Shown: positions 28,851 through 36,507 of the stretch, piece by piece
Layout of the letters: each line of letters starts with the position of its first letter
Numbering within the stretch: the first letter of the stretch is position 1
Assembly: GCF_001424875.1 (NCBI RefSeq)
Contig: NZ_LMCT01000002.1
Location: 59,529-97,676, forward strand
Origin: Kitasatospora sp. Root107
GTDB lineage: Bacteria; Actinomycetota; Actinomycetes; Streptomycetales; Streptomycetaceae
Reading direction: 5' to 3'
DNA length: 38,148 nt
Translations under genes and position numbers: made by a program
The notes under the pieces: model-generated
The model's input: the letters and a program-made list of their open reading frames with translations, nothing else
The model's database searches: none
Told to the model about the DNA's origin: nothing

Positions 28851-30830
28851 TCAGACCTGGATGCGGCGCTGGATCGCGTCCACGATCTCGGCCACGGCCT
28901 CGCCGACCGGCACGCCGTTCTTCTGCTCGCCGTTGCGGTAGCGGAAGGAGACCGCCCCCGCCTCGACGTCGTCGTTGCCGGCGATCAGCATGAACGGCAC
29001 CTTGCTGCGCTGCGCGTTGCGGATCTTCTTCTGCATCCGGTCGTCCGAGGAGTCGACCTCGACCCGCACGCCCTGCTTCTTCAGCTCGGCCGCGACCTCC
29101 CGCAGGTACGGGATGTGCTCGTCGGTGATCGGGATGCCGACCACGGTGACCGGGGCGAGCCACGGCGGCATGGCGCCGGCGTAGTGCTCCAGCAGCACCG
29201 CGAAGAACCGCTCGATCGAGCCGAACAGGGCCCGGTGGATCATGACCGGACGCTGCCGGTTGCCGTCCGAGCCCTGGAACTCCAGCTCGAAGCGCTGCGG
29301 CAGCTGGAAGTCGACCTGGATGGTCGACATCTGCCAGGTACGCCCGATCGCGTCCCGCGCCTGCACCGAGATCTTCGGACCGTAGAACGCGGCACCGGCC
29401 GGGTCGAGCACCAGCTCGAGGCCCTGCTTCTCGGCCGCGGCCCGCAGGGTCTCGGTGGCCTCCTCCCAGTCCTCGTCCGAGCCGATGAACTTCTCCGGGT
29501 CCTTGGTGGAGAGCTCCAGGTAGAAGTCGTTCAGCCCGTAGTCGCGCAGCAGGTCCAGCACGAAGGTGAGCAGCGAGTCGAGCTCGTCCGCCATCTGCTC
29601 ACGGGTGCAGTAGATGTGCGCGTCGTCCTGGGTGAAGCCGCGGGCCCGGGTCAGGCCGTGCACCACGCCGGACTTCTCGTACCGGTACACGGTGCCGAAC
29701 TCGAAGAGCCGGAGCGGCAGTTCGCGGTACGAGCGGCCGCGCGAGCGGTAGATCAGGTTGTGCATCGGGCAGTTCATCGGCTTGAGGTAGTAGTCGATGT
29801 CGCCGTCGAGCTTCATGGGCGGGTACATGCCGTCGGCGTACCAGTCCAGGTGGCCGGAGAGCTCGAACAGGCTGCCCTTGGTGGCGTGCGGCGTGTAGAC
29901 GAACTCGTAGTCCGCCTCCTCGTGCCGCTTGCGCGAGTAGTCCTCCATCACCCGGCGCATGATGCCGCCCTTGGGGTGGAACACGGCCAGGCCGGAGCCG
30001 ATCTCCTCCGGGACGGAGAACAGGTCGAGCTCGGCGCCCAGCTTGCGGTGGTCGCGCTTGGCGGCCTCCTCCAGGAACTCCAGGTGCGCCTTGAGCTCGT
30101 CCTTGGTCGGCCACGCGGTGCCGTAGATGCGCTGCAGCATCGGGTTCTTCTCGCTGCCGCGCCAGTAGGCGGCCGCGTTGCGCATCAGCTTGAACGCCGG
30201 GATGTACCGGGTGGACGGCAGGTGCGGGCCGCGGCAGAGGTCGCCCCAGCAGTGCTCACCGGTCTTGGCGTCCAGGTTGTCGTAGATGGTCAGCTCGCTG
30301 CCGCCCACCTCGACGTCGGCACCCTCGCCGGCGGTGGCGGCGGAGCCCTTGAGGCCGATCAGCTCGAGCTTGTACGGCTCGGCGGCCAGCTCCTCGGTGG
30401 CGGCCTCGTCGGTGACCACCCGGCGGGAGAACTTCTGCCCGCGCTTGATGATCTCCTGCATCTTCTTCTCGATGGCCTTGAGGTCATCGGGATGGAAGGG
30501 CTTCTCGACGTCGAAGTCGTAGTAGAAGCCGTCCTTGACCGGCGGGCCGATACCGAGCTTGGCCTCCGGGAAGAGCTGCTGCACGGCCTGCGCCATCACG
30601 TGCGCGGTGGAGTGCCGCAGGATGTCCAGGCCGTCCTTGCTGGAGATCGCGACGGGCTCGACCTCGTCGCCGTCCTGCACCTGGTACGCCAGGTCCTTCA
30701 GCGCGCCCGCGACCCGGGCCGCGATGATCGAGCGGTCGTCGGCGAAGAGCTCGGCGGCGGTAGTGCCCGTGGTCACCACGCGCTCTTCCCGATCGGGTTC
30801 GCGGTTGATGATGATCCGGACGTCGGTCAC
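28851..30830 (-). CDS. thrS: Threonyl-tRNA synthetase
   Basis: A 659-residue class II synthetase charging tRNA-Thr. Parts in order: N-terminal TGS-like domain (1-65), the editing domain with HSTAH (His73, His77) and [11 protein letters not shown], the catalytic core with the zinc-binding MNCPMHN, motif 2 [21 protein letters not shown] (split: RYEKSGVV and RARGFTQDD), and the anticodon-binding C-terminal domain. GTG at 30830 is preceded by GGAGAG with about five bases of spacing. No T-box leader was recognised upstream. HIT gene follows downstream. Confidence 0.97.
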   Translation of the reverse strand: MTDVRIIINREPDREERVVTTGTTAAELFADDRSIIAARVAGALKDLAYQVQDGDEVEPVAISSKDGLDILRHSTAHVMAQAVQQLFPEAKLGIGPPVKDGFYYDFDVEKPFHPDDLKAIEKKMQEIIKRGQKFSRRVVTDEAATEELAAEPYKLELIGLKGSAATAGEGADVEVGGSELTIYDNLDAKTGEHCWGDLCRGPHLPSTRYIPAFKLMRNAAAYWRGSEKNPMLQRIYGTAWPTKDELKAHLEFLEEAAKRDHRKLGAELDLFSVPEEIGSGLAVFHPKGGIMRRVMEDYSRKRHEEADYEFVYTPHATKGSLFELSGHLDWYADGMYPPMKLDGDIDYYLKPMNCPMHNLIYRSRGRSYRELPLRLFEFGTVYRYEKSGVVHGLTRARGFTQDDAHIYCTREQMADELDSLLTFVLDLLRDYGLNDFYLELSTKDPEKFIGSDEDWEEATETLRAAAEKQGLELVLDPAGAAFYGPKISVQARDAIGRTWQMSTIQVDFQLPQRFELEFQGSDGNRQRPVMIHRALFGSIERFFAVLLEHYAGAMPPWLAPVTVVGIPITDEHIPYLREVAAELKKQGVRVEVDSSDDRMQKKIRNAQRSKVPFMLIAGNDDVEAGAVSFRYRNGEQKNGVPVGEAVAEIVDAIQRRIQV

Positions 30831-30996
30831 CGGTCTCTCCTGACATCTGTGGGCCGCAGCACCATGCTGCGCGAGTCCGATGGTACCGAGAGCGGGGGCC
30901 CGACCGCGCACCCATATACCCCTGGCGGCGACGACGCGTCGAGTGGCGGGATTGAGGGAGTGTCAACTGCGGTATCACCAAGGCAGAACGCCGCTG

Positions 30997-31035
30997 TGCC
31001 CGGCGCGCCACTGGTCCTCGGTGGCGCGCCGGGCA
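30997..31035. repeat. Perfect hairpin between thrS and the exonuclease gene
   Basis: Perfect 15-base arms (30997-31011 and 31021-31035, TGCCCGGCGCGCCAC) with a 9-base loop. It lies 167 bases upstream of thrS on one strand and directly before the exonuclease start on the other. It is not at a gene 3' end, so a leader attenuator, ribosome-occlusion structure or remnant terminator are all possible. Confidence 0.6.
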
Positions 31036-31042
31036 CCGCCAG

Positions 31043-31837
31043 GTGGTGATCGGGGGCCGCACCGTGCCGCACACTCCGCCCTGGTACCAGGGTCCACTCG
31101 CCTCTTTCGACACCGAGACCACCGGCGTGGACGTCGAGACCGACCGGATCGTCTCGGCCGCGCTGGTGCTGCAGGCCACACCCACCGCGCCGGCCCGTAC
31201 CGTGAGCTGGCTGGCCGATCCGGGGGTGCCGATCCCGGACGCGGCCCGCGCCGTGCACGGCATCACCGACCAGCGGGCCAGGGACTTCGGCCGGCCGCCC
31301 CGGGTGGTGGTCGCCGAGATCGCCCGCGCGCTGGCCGAACAGGCGCTCGCGCACGTGCCGTTGGTGGTGATGAACGCCCCGTTCGACCTCACCCTGCTGG
31401 ACCGCGAGCTGCGCCGGCACCGCGGCCTCTCGCTCGCCGACAGCCTCGGCCGGGCCGAACTACTGGTGCTGGACCCCCGGGTGATGGACAAGTACGTCGA
31501 CCGCTACCGCAAGGGCCGCCGCACCCTGACCGACCTGTGCGCGCACTACGGCGTGACGCTGGACGGCGCGCACGACGCCACCGCCGACGCGACCGCCACC
31601 CTGCACCTGGTCCGCGCCCTGGGCCGCAGGTACGCGGCCCCGCTCGGTGTGCTGACCCCGGCCGAGCTGCACCTGCGTCAGGCGGTCTGGCACGCCGCCC
31701 AGGCCCGGGGGTTGCAGAGCTGGTTCGACCGCGAGGGCACCCAGGAGCGGGTGGACTTCGCCTGGCCGCTCCGCCCGGCCCGCTGCGCTTGCGGCCGTCG
31801 GCTCGCACTCGACCACCGCTGCGAGGCGGCGGCCTGA
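31043..31837 (+). CDS. DEDD-family 3'-5' exonuclease (DnaQ-like)
   Basis: A 264-residue DEDDh exonuclease resembling the proofreading fold. The first pair is in SFDTETTG (Asp23, Glu25), the second Asp is in NAPFDLTLLD, and the last is HDATADA, so all catalytic residues are visible. The C-terminus is unusual: three Cys (CACGRRLALDHRC) that could bind a metal. GTG at 31043 is the longest start; GTGs at 31046 and 31064 are possible, the last having GGGGG eight bases ahead. It may act in repair or nucleic-acid turnover. A hairpin follows at 31881. Confidence 0.88.
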   Translation: MVIGGRTVPHTPPWYQGPLASFDTETTGVDVETDRIVSAALVLQATPTAPARTVSWLADPGVPIPDAARAVHGITDQRARDFGRPPRVVVAEIARALAEQALAHVPLVVMNAPFDLTLLDRELRRHRGLSLADSLGRAELLVLDPRVMDKYVDRYRKGRRTLTDLCAHYGVTLDGAHDATADATATLHLVRALGRRYAAPLGVLTPAELHLRQAVWHAAQARGLQSWFDREGTQERVDFAWPLRPARCACGRRLALDHRCEAAA

Positions 31838-31880
31838 GCCCGGCCCCCAATTGCCGGTCGGTCTCAAGCTCCGGGAACGA

Positions 31881-31916
31881 CTCAGGCCCCGACCGAACTT
31901 CCGGTCAGGGCCTGAG
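31881..31916 (+). terminator. Hairpin after the exonuclease gene
   Basis: Fifteen-base arms (31881-31895 and 31902-31916) with one C/A mismatch, loop of six bases, then TGTT. It lies 43 bases past the exonuclease stop and also downstream of the minus-strand tRNA-Val gene, so it may serve both. Confidence 0.65.
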
Positions 31917-31929
31917 TGTTGACTCCGGG

Positions 31930-32001
31930 TGGGCGATACTGGGATCGAACCAGTGACCCCTTCGGTGTGAACGAAGTGCTCTCCCGCTGAGCTAATCGCC
32001 C
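31930..32001 (-). tRNA. tRNA-Val(CAC), copy 1
   Basis: A 72-base cloverleaf: 7-base acceptor stem GGGCGAT/ATCGCCC, D arm with AGCTCAGCGGGAGAGC, anticodon stem CTTCG/CGAAG with loop TTCACAC (anticodon CAC, codon GUG), T arm GGTTCGATCC, discriminator A. No CCA is encoded. It is identical to copy 2. Confidence 0.95.
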
Positions 32002-32077
32002 GGGCAACGAGAAGAAGACTAGCACCACTTGGGGGTGGCTCCGCAAACCGGATCCCCAGCTCCCGTACCGGCTGCGG

Positions 32078-32098
32078 GGACTGATGCGGAATCAGTCC
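32078..32098. repeat. Small hairpin between the two tRNA-Val genes
   Basis: Eight-base perfect arms (GGACTGAT, 32078-32085, and ATCAGTCC, 32091-32098) with a five-base loop, between the two identical tRNA genes. It may be a processing or pausing site; no function is established. Confidence 0.4.
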
Positions 32099-32125
32099 GG
32101 CTCAGGAACAGAACACGGAAACACC

Positions 32126-32162
32126 AGAAGACCCCGGCCAATTGAATTGGCCGGGGTCTTCT
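32126..32162 (-). terminator. Terminator after tRNA-Val copy 2
   Basis: Perfect 18-base arms (32126-32143 and 32145-32162, AGAAGACCCCGGCCAATT) around a one-base centre, immediately past the 3' end of the tRNA on the minus strand. It implies the two tRNA genes are transcribed separately. Confidence 0.85.
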
Positions 32163-32174
32163 GCGCATTCCGGG

Positions 32175-32246
32175 TGGGCGATACTGGGATCGAACCAGTG
32201 ACCCCTTCGGTGTGAACGAAGTGCTCTCCCGCTGAGCTAATCGCCC
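32175..32246 (-). tRNA. tRNA-Val(CAC), copy 2
   Basis: Identical in all 72 bases to copy 1, with the same anticodon CAC. The flanking GGGT at the 3' end and CGGG at the 5' end also match copy 1, giving an approximately 80-base tandem duplication. A TAATGT box about 20 bases upstream on the minus strand could be a -10. Confidence 0.95.
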
Positions 32247-32300
32247 GGGTGCAGGGAAAACATTACCGCATGCCGTGGGGTGCTCCGGACACCCCCGTGG

Positions 32301-32735
32301 TCAGCGCAGCTTCCAGGGCATGGTGAGCCCGTACTTCCACAGGTACCAGCCGCCCAGACCCGCGATGATCACCACGCCGATGCTGGTGATGATGATGTTG
32401 CGCCGCCGCACCTTGGGGTCGAGTGCCCGCTGTGCCGCCTCGGTCACCTTGCGTTTGGTCCACCGGAGCACCAGCTGGGCCCAGACGAACTCGGTCGCCC
32501 AGATGCCCATGCCCAGGAAGATGACCACCCAGCCCGGACCGGGCAGCGGCAGCATCACCACGCCGAGCGCGACCACCGCGAGGCCGACCAGGAAGATCGC
32601 CACCTGCCAGCTGAGGTGCAGCGGCCTGGACCGTCGGATGAAGTGCGGAGCCTTGGAACCGAGACCGGCCTCCGGGGTCTCCGCCGGCGTCTGGGCCGAG
32701 CCCTCGGGCTCGGGATTGTCGTTTCGTACAGCCAT
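32301..32735 (-). CDS. PGPGW-family membrane protein (TIGR02611-like)
   Basis: A 144-residue integral membrane protein. The family signature PLPGPGW is at 63-69, within helices at about 44-62 and 68-84; a third helix spans about 112-132, followed by a short basic C-terminus. The N-terminal 30 residues are acidic and soluble. ATG at 32735 is chosen; longer in-frame extension upstream crosses the divergent ssgB promoter region and lacks family similarity. Its function is unknown. It is divergent from ssgB with 195 bases between, so a shared regulatory region is possible. Confidence 0.82.
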   Translation of the reverse strand: MAVRNDNPEPEGSAQTPAETPEAGLGSKAPHFIRRSRPLHLSWQVAIFLVGLAVVALGVVMLPLPGPGWVVIFLGMGIWATEFVWAQLVLRWTKRKVTEAAQRALDPKVRRRNIIITSIGVVIIAGLGGWYLWKYGLTMPWKLR

Positions 32736-32791
32736 ACGGCGAAAACTACCGGAGTCCCCAGTCCTGGTGCGGCCGTTCCGACTGCCGTAGC

Positions 32792-32818
32792 GATTCTGCA
32801 ATGCGCCGGAAGGGGTAC
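32792..32818 (+). promoter_or_regulatory. Candidate sigma-H (SigB-type) promoter of ssgB
   Basis: GGGTAC at 32813-32818 is a SigB/SigH-type -10 and GATT at 32792-32795 is a weak -35, with a 17-base gap (a base or two longer than ideal). It lies 113 bases upstream of ssgB. In Streptomyces coelicolor, ssgB is known to be transcribed from a sigma-H-dependent promoter, which is why this box is noted. The -35 is poor, so support is partial. Confidence 0.4.
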
Positions 32819-32930
32819 GACTCGCGCCTGAATCGGGACAGACGGGTTTACACCGGGCTTTCAGGTGGGATGGTCCGTTCGCCGACGTGCGATTCCCCGA
32901 GCGCACACTGAGCGAAAGGCCCTGGCGCTT

Positions 32931-33344
32931 ATGAACACCACGGTCAGCTGCGAGCTGCACCTGCGCCTCATCGTGTCCAGCGAGTCGTCACTGCCCGTCC
33001 CCGCGGGCCTGCGCTACGACACTGCCGACCCCTATGCCGTGCACGCCACCTTCCATACGGGTGCCGACGAGACCGTCGAGTGGGTGTTCGCCCGCGACCT
33101 CCTCGCGGAGGGGCTGCACCGACCCACCGGTACCGGCGACGTCCGGGTGTGGCCCTCGCGCAGCCACGGTCAGGGGGTGGTCTGCATCGCCCTGAGTTCT
33201 CCGGAAGGAGAAGCCCTGCTGGAAGCCCCGGCTCGTGCGCTCGAGTCTTTCCTCAAGCGCACCGATGCTGCGGTGCCACCCGGCACCGAACACCGTCACT
33301 TCGACCTCGACCGGGAACTGTCCCACATCCTCGCCGAGAGCTGA
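32931..33344 (+). CDS. ssgB: Sporulation-specific cell division protein SsgB
   Basis: A 137-residue SsgA-like protein. The sequence is, from memory, almost identical to Streptomyces SsgB: MNTTVSCELHLRL start, SSLPVPAGLRYD, HATFHTGADETVEWVFARDL core, and the C-terminus RELSHILAES. SsgB binds FtsZ and, with SsgA, marks future sporulation septa in aerial hyphae; it is essential for sporulation in Streptomyces. The ATG at 32931 is preceded by GAAAGG about 13 bases ahead, rather far. A terminator-like hairpin follows at 33438. This is the strongest single sign that the host is a sporulating streptomycete. Confidence 0.97.
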   Translation: MNTTVSCELHLRLIVSSESSLPVPAGLRYDTADPYAVHATFHTGADETVEWVFARDLLAEGLHRPTGTGDVRVWPSRSHGQGVVCIALSSPEGEALLEAPARALESFLKRTDAAVPPGTEHRHFDLDRELSHILAES

Positions 33345-33437
33345 CCGCCTCGACGTACGGGTCCTCCCGCCACCGCGTCCGTCCTACTCGGGGGCACGGT
33401 CGCACTCACAGCCGCCCAGCAAGCGGCCTCGGGGCCA

Positions 33438-33474
33438 GGCCCCGGTTCGCCCACACCAGGAGCGAGCCGGGGCC
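33438..33474 (+). terminator. Hairpin after ssgB
   Basis: Thirteen-base arms (33438-33450 and 33462-33474) with one G-T wobble and an 11-base loop, followed by TT. It lies 93 bases past the ssgB stop. Confidence 0.65.
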
Positions 33475-33539
33475 TTCGCCCGTTCCGCCCCGGGGCGCCC
33501 GGTGCGTCCAGGACGCCGCGCCGCCACCTGCTCTCCCGG

Positions 33540-33545
33540 TAGAGT
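33540..33545 (+). promoter_or_regulatory. Weak -10 box before the CGNR protein gene
   Basis: TAGAGT at 33540-33545 fits the actinobacterial TAGNNT -10, with transcription expected near 33552 and about 50 bases of leader before the chosen GTG at 33602. No good -35 is visible. Confidence 0.35.
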
Positions 33546-33601
33546 CCACCGTGACGACCGACGCGGGGACCCTCGGCCCCCCGCCGCGCGAGGAGCCTCA
33601 C

Positions 33602-34168
33602 GTGCTGATCACCCATGACACCGAGTGCGCGCTGGGCATTCTGGTCGAGCTGCTCAACACCTCGCCCGATGCCTGCGGCAGCGAGCGGTTCCCGGACCTG
33701 GCGGCGCTCGGTGCCTTCGTCGCCCGGCACGAGATCAGCGAGGTCGACTCGCTCACCGCCGCCGACCTGGCGGCCGTCCACCGGCTCCGGGCCCGGCTGC
33801 GCGAGGTGTTCTCGGCGTCCTCCACCGAGGAGGCGGCCGAGCTGGTCAACGCCGTGGTCGCGGCCGCCGGCACCACGCCCCGGCTGACCAACCACGACCA
33901 GCACGACTGGCACATCCACTACTTCGCCCCGCACGCCGCCCTGGGCGACCACCTGGCGGCCGAGCTGGGCATGGCGCTGGCCTTCATCGTGATGGCCGGC
34001 GAACGCGAACGGCTGCGCCGCTGCGAGGCGCCGGACTGCGCCCGGGTCTTCGTCGACCTCTCCCGCAACCGCTCCCGCCGCTACTGCGACAGCCGGACCT
34101 GCGGCAACCGCCTGCACGTCGCCGCCTACCGGGCCCGCCAGCGGGCGGAGACCGTCAGCGCCGGCTAA
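33602..34168 (+). CDS. CGNR zinc-finger protein (ABATE-like domain)
   Basis: A 188-residue protein. The C-terminal zinc finger is complete: Cys141 and Cys146 (CEAPDC), then Cys162 and Cys167 (CDSRTCGNRLHVAAYR), the CGNR motif that names the family. The N-terminal helical region (about 1-130) matches the ABATE-type stress-associated region. CGNR proteins are suspected DNA-binding regulators. GTG at 33602 has GAGGAG six bases ahead; the in-frame GTG at 33551 lacks one. It lies downstream of ssgB past a terminator, so is probably a separate transcript. Confidence 0.85.
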   Translation: MLITHDTECALGILVELLNTSPDACGSERFPDLAALGAFVARHEISEVDSLTAADLAAVHRLRARLREVFSASSTEEAAELVNAVVAAAGTTPRLTNHDQHDWHIHYFAPHAALGDHLAAELGMALAFIVMAGERERLRRCEAPDCARVFVDLSRNRSRRYCDSRTCGNRLHVAAYRARQRAETVSAG

Positions 34169-34207
34169 CGACCCGGGCAGCCTCCGGCGGATGGAAGACT
34201 GGGGGGC

Positions 34208-34711
34208 ATGACCGACGCCCCCCTCCCCCGCCTCGAGTTCTGGTGCGACCTCCAGTGCCCGGACTGCCGCACCGCCCTGGACGACGTACGGGCGCTGCGC
34301 GCGCAGTACGGCGACGCCCTGACCATCGAGCTGCGGCACTTCCCGCTGGAGAAGAACAAGCACGCCTACCCGGCCGCCGAGGCCGCCGAGGAGGCCTTCG
34401 CCCAGGGGCAGGGCTGGGCGTACGCCGAGGCCCTGCTGGCCCGCTGCGACGATCTGGCCAAGGCCGGGCAGCCGGTGCTCACCGCGCTGGCCGGTGAGCT
34501 CGGGCTGGACGCCGAGGAGGTCGAGCTCGCCCTGATCGACGGACGGCACATGCTGGTGGTCGACGCCGACCAGGCCGAGGGCAAGGCCATCGGCATCACC
34601 GGCACCCCGACGTACGTGATCGCCGGGCAGCGGCTGGACGGCGGCAAGAGCCAGGACGGGCTGCGCGAGCGGATCGTCGCGATCATCGAGGCGGCCCGCA
34701 CGGATCACTGA
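34208..34711 (+). CDS. DsbA-family thioredoxin-like protein
   Basis: A 167-residue thioredoxin-fold protein with the redox motif CPDC (17-20) directly after the first strand LEFWCDLQ, and the cis-proline loop GTPTYVI at about 137-143. There is no signal peptide, so a cytoplasmic role is likely. It resembles the DsbA/FrnE-type families. Cys13 is an extra cysteine near the active site. The ATG at 34208 is used; GGGGGG lies very near it. It is convergent with the double-GNAT gene, 16 bases away. Confidence 0.86.
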   Translation: MTDAPLPRLEFWCDLQCPDCRTALDDVRALRAQYGDALTIELRHFPLEKNKHAYPAAEAAEEAFAQGQGWAYAEALLARCDDLAKAGQPVLTALAGELGLDAEEVELALIDGRHMLVVDADQAEGKAIGITGTPTYVIAGQRLDGGKSQDGLRERIVAIIEAARTDH

Positions 34712-34727
34712 CTCGGACCGGTCGGTC

Positions 34728-35570
34728 TCAGGCAAGTGACTTGCCCATGACCCGCCGGGTGGTCCGGTAGCCGAGCGACTCGTACAGCCGGACCGCCACG
34801 GTGTTGCCGCTGAAGACGTTCAGCCCGAGCCTGCGCACGCCGGCCGCCAGGCACTCGCGTTCGGCGAGCAGCATCAGGGTGCGGCCGTGTCCGTGGCCGC
34901 GGTGCTCCGGTTCGACCGCGACGCTCATCACCCAGGCCAGCGGTTCGCCGTCGGGGCCGATCTCCTGACGGAGCGTCAGCCACAGGGTGCCCAGCAACGT
35001 GCCCTGCGCGTCCGTGAGTTCGCGCAGGGCCGTGCCCGGGGTGGCGTGGCCCTCACGCAGCAGCCGCTGGTGATCGGCCGCCACCTTGGCCCGGGCCGCC
35101 TGCTCGCCGACACCGGACGCGACCAGCTCGCGCCGATAGCCCGCCTTGGCCTGCTCCAGCCAGCTCTCGTACCGCTCCGGGCCGATCGGACGGACCGTCA
35201 GTTCTGTTGGTAGTTCGGGGACTTGGGTGAGCTCCTTGGCCAGGTTCAGCATCCGCTCGGTGTAGCCGAGGGTCACCGCCAGGCCGAGCGCGGCGTCGTT
35301 CCCCGCCGGTACGGTGACGTCCACCCGGCTGCACCCCCATGACCGGAGCACCTCCTCCGCCGCCAGCGCCCCGACGGTGCCCCGCCCCCGGCGCCGCCCA
35401 CCGCTGACCTCCAGCTCGGAGATCTCCCCCCAGCGCTGCTCCCCGTACGGCCGCGCGGTGGTCCGCAACCCGCCCACCGGACGGCCGTTGACACAGATCA
35501 GCCACCGCCGGCTCAGACCCCCACCGGCCAGCAGCTCCTCGGGGTACTCCGGACGCAACGTGGTGGTCAT
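34728..35570 (-). CDS. Two-domain GNAT acetyltransferase
   Basis: A 280-residue protein with two tandem GNAT folds. The N-terminal copy (about 1-110) has SELEVSGGRRRGRGTVGALAA, an acetyl-CoA loop, and GYTERML; the C-terminal copy (about 145-280) has VMSVAVEPEHRGHGHGRTLM and a LYESLGYRTTRRVM ending. ATG at 35570 has GGAAAGG seven bases ahead. The substrate is unknown. The C-terminal copy has the complete QxxGxG/A-type loop (HRGHGHG); the N-terminal loop is RRRGRGT. Repeat copy D lies between this gene and the PabC-type gene upstream. Confidence 0.87.
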   Translation of the reverse strand: MTTTLRPEYPEELLAGGGLSRRWLICVNGRPVGGLRTTARPYGEQRWGEISELEVSGGRRRGRGTVGALAAEEVLRSWGCSRVDVTVPAGNDAALGLAVTLGYTERMLNLAKELTQVPELPTELTVRPIGPERYESWLEQAKAGYRRELVASGVGEQAARAKVAADHQRLLREGHATPGTALRELTDAQGTLLGTLWLTLRQEIGPDGEPLAWVMSVAVEPEHRGHGHGRTLMLLAERECLAAGVRRLGLNVFSGNTVAVRLYESLGYRTTRRVMGKSLA

Positions 35571-35623
35571 GCGGTGACCTTTCCCCAACCACCGCGCCGC
35601 AACCGCTCGCCGGGCATCAGCCA

Positions 35624-35694
35624 CCAGGGGCTCGGGGAACTGCGACGCCGACCTCGGAAAAAGTGATCCCTACGTGGGCGGTCAGGCACTTTCA
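35624..35694. repeat. Dispersed palindromic repeat, copy D (truncated)
   Basis: It begins CCAGGGGCTCGGGGAACTGC (35624-35643), the same end as copy C, then GACGCCGACCTCGG and ends in GGTCAGGCACTTTC, the conserved core of copies A and B. The right inverted end is absent. The core runs into the stop codon of the PabC-type gene (stop TGA on the minus strand at 35692-35694). Confidence 0.85.
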
Positions 35695-36507
35695 GGGGTC
35701 GAGGTCGTCCGCCGCGCGCTCCGCGAACTGGGTCATCGCCTTGAGGGTGACCGGCCCCGGAGCGGGCAGCTCCCGGTCGTCGATGCGGGCGATGGCCTGC
35801 ACGTCGCGCAGGGTGGAGGTGAGGAACGCCTCCTCCGCCTCGGCGAGCACCGCGAACGGCAGGTCGGTCTCCTCGGCCCCGGTCCACTCGATCACCAGCT
35901 GCCGGGTGATACCGGCCAGACAGCCGGAGGCGAGCGTCGGAGTGAGCAGTCGCCCGCCGAGCACGACGAAGATGTTCGAGCCGGTCCCCTCGCAGAGCTG
36001 CCCGGCAGTGTTGGCGAAGATCGCCTCCGAGGCACCGGCCCGGTGGGCGGCGGCCAGCGCGACGACGTTCTCCGCGTACGAGGTGGTCTTCAGGCCGGCC
36101 ACGGCGCTGTGCTCGTTCCGGCGCCAGGGCACGGTGTGCACCGCGGTGGTGTCGGGCCGCCGGGTGGCGGTGCCGAGCGCGATCACCAGCGTGGTCGGGT
36201 CGTTGCCGCGCTCCGAGCCGAGCGGGGAGATGCCGCCGGTGCAGGTGATCCGGAGCCGGCCGAGCGGCATCGGGTTGGCCGCCAGCACCTGGGCCACGCC
36301 CTCCCGGACCAGCTCGTGGTCGGGGGCGGTCAGGCCGAGGCCGTGGGCGGAGCGGCTGAGCCGGTCCAGATGCCGGGTGAGCGCGAAGGGCTGCCCGTCC
36401 ACCGCCTTCACGGTCTCGAAGACGCCGTCGCCGACGGTGAGTCCGTGGTCGAGTACGGAGACGGCGGCGCGGTCGTCGTCGACCAGGGAGTCGTTGACCC
36501 AGATCAT
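35692..36507 (-). CDS. Class IV aminotransferase (aminodeoxychorismate lyase-like)
   Basis: A 271-residue fold-type IV PLP enzyme. The catalytic lysine is Lys140 in AGLKTTSYAEN, and SVLDHGLTVGDGVFET and EAIFANTAGQLCEGTGSNIF are family motifs. Tight coupling to a PabB-type gene argues for PabC (aminodeoxychorismate lyase giving p-aminobenzoate for folate), but branched-chain or D-amino-acid aminotransferases look alike. ATG at 36507 overlaps the upstream stop by one base (TGATG). Its own stop codon lies in the repeat copy D core. RBS GAGGAG is 9-10 bases upstream. Confidence 0.85.
   Translation of the reverse strand: MIWVNDSLVDDDRAAVSVLDHGLTVGDGVFETVKAVDGQPFALTRHLDRLSRSAHGLGLTAPDHELVREGVAQVLAANPMPLGRLRITCTGGISPLGSERGNDPTTLVIALGTATRRPDTTAVHTVPWRRNEHSAVAGLKTTSYAENVVALAAAHRAGASEAIFANTAGQLCEGTGSNIFVVLGGRLLTPTLASGCLAGITRQLVIEWTGAEETDLPFAVLAEAEEAFLTSTLRDVQAIARIDDRELPAPGPVTLKAMTQFAERAADDLDP

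Noticed and set aside
30910..30966. TTGACA and TATATG boxes upstream of thrS
   Set aside because: They are about 40 bases apart on the minus strand, too far for a -35/-10 pair, and no partner for either was found.
28812..31049. Long open frame on the plus strand over thrS
   Set aside because: Antisense to a complete class II synthetase; composition is that of a GC shadow.
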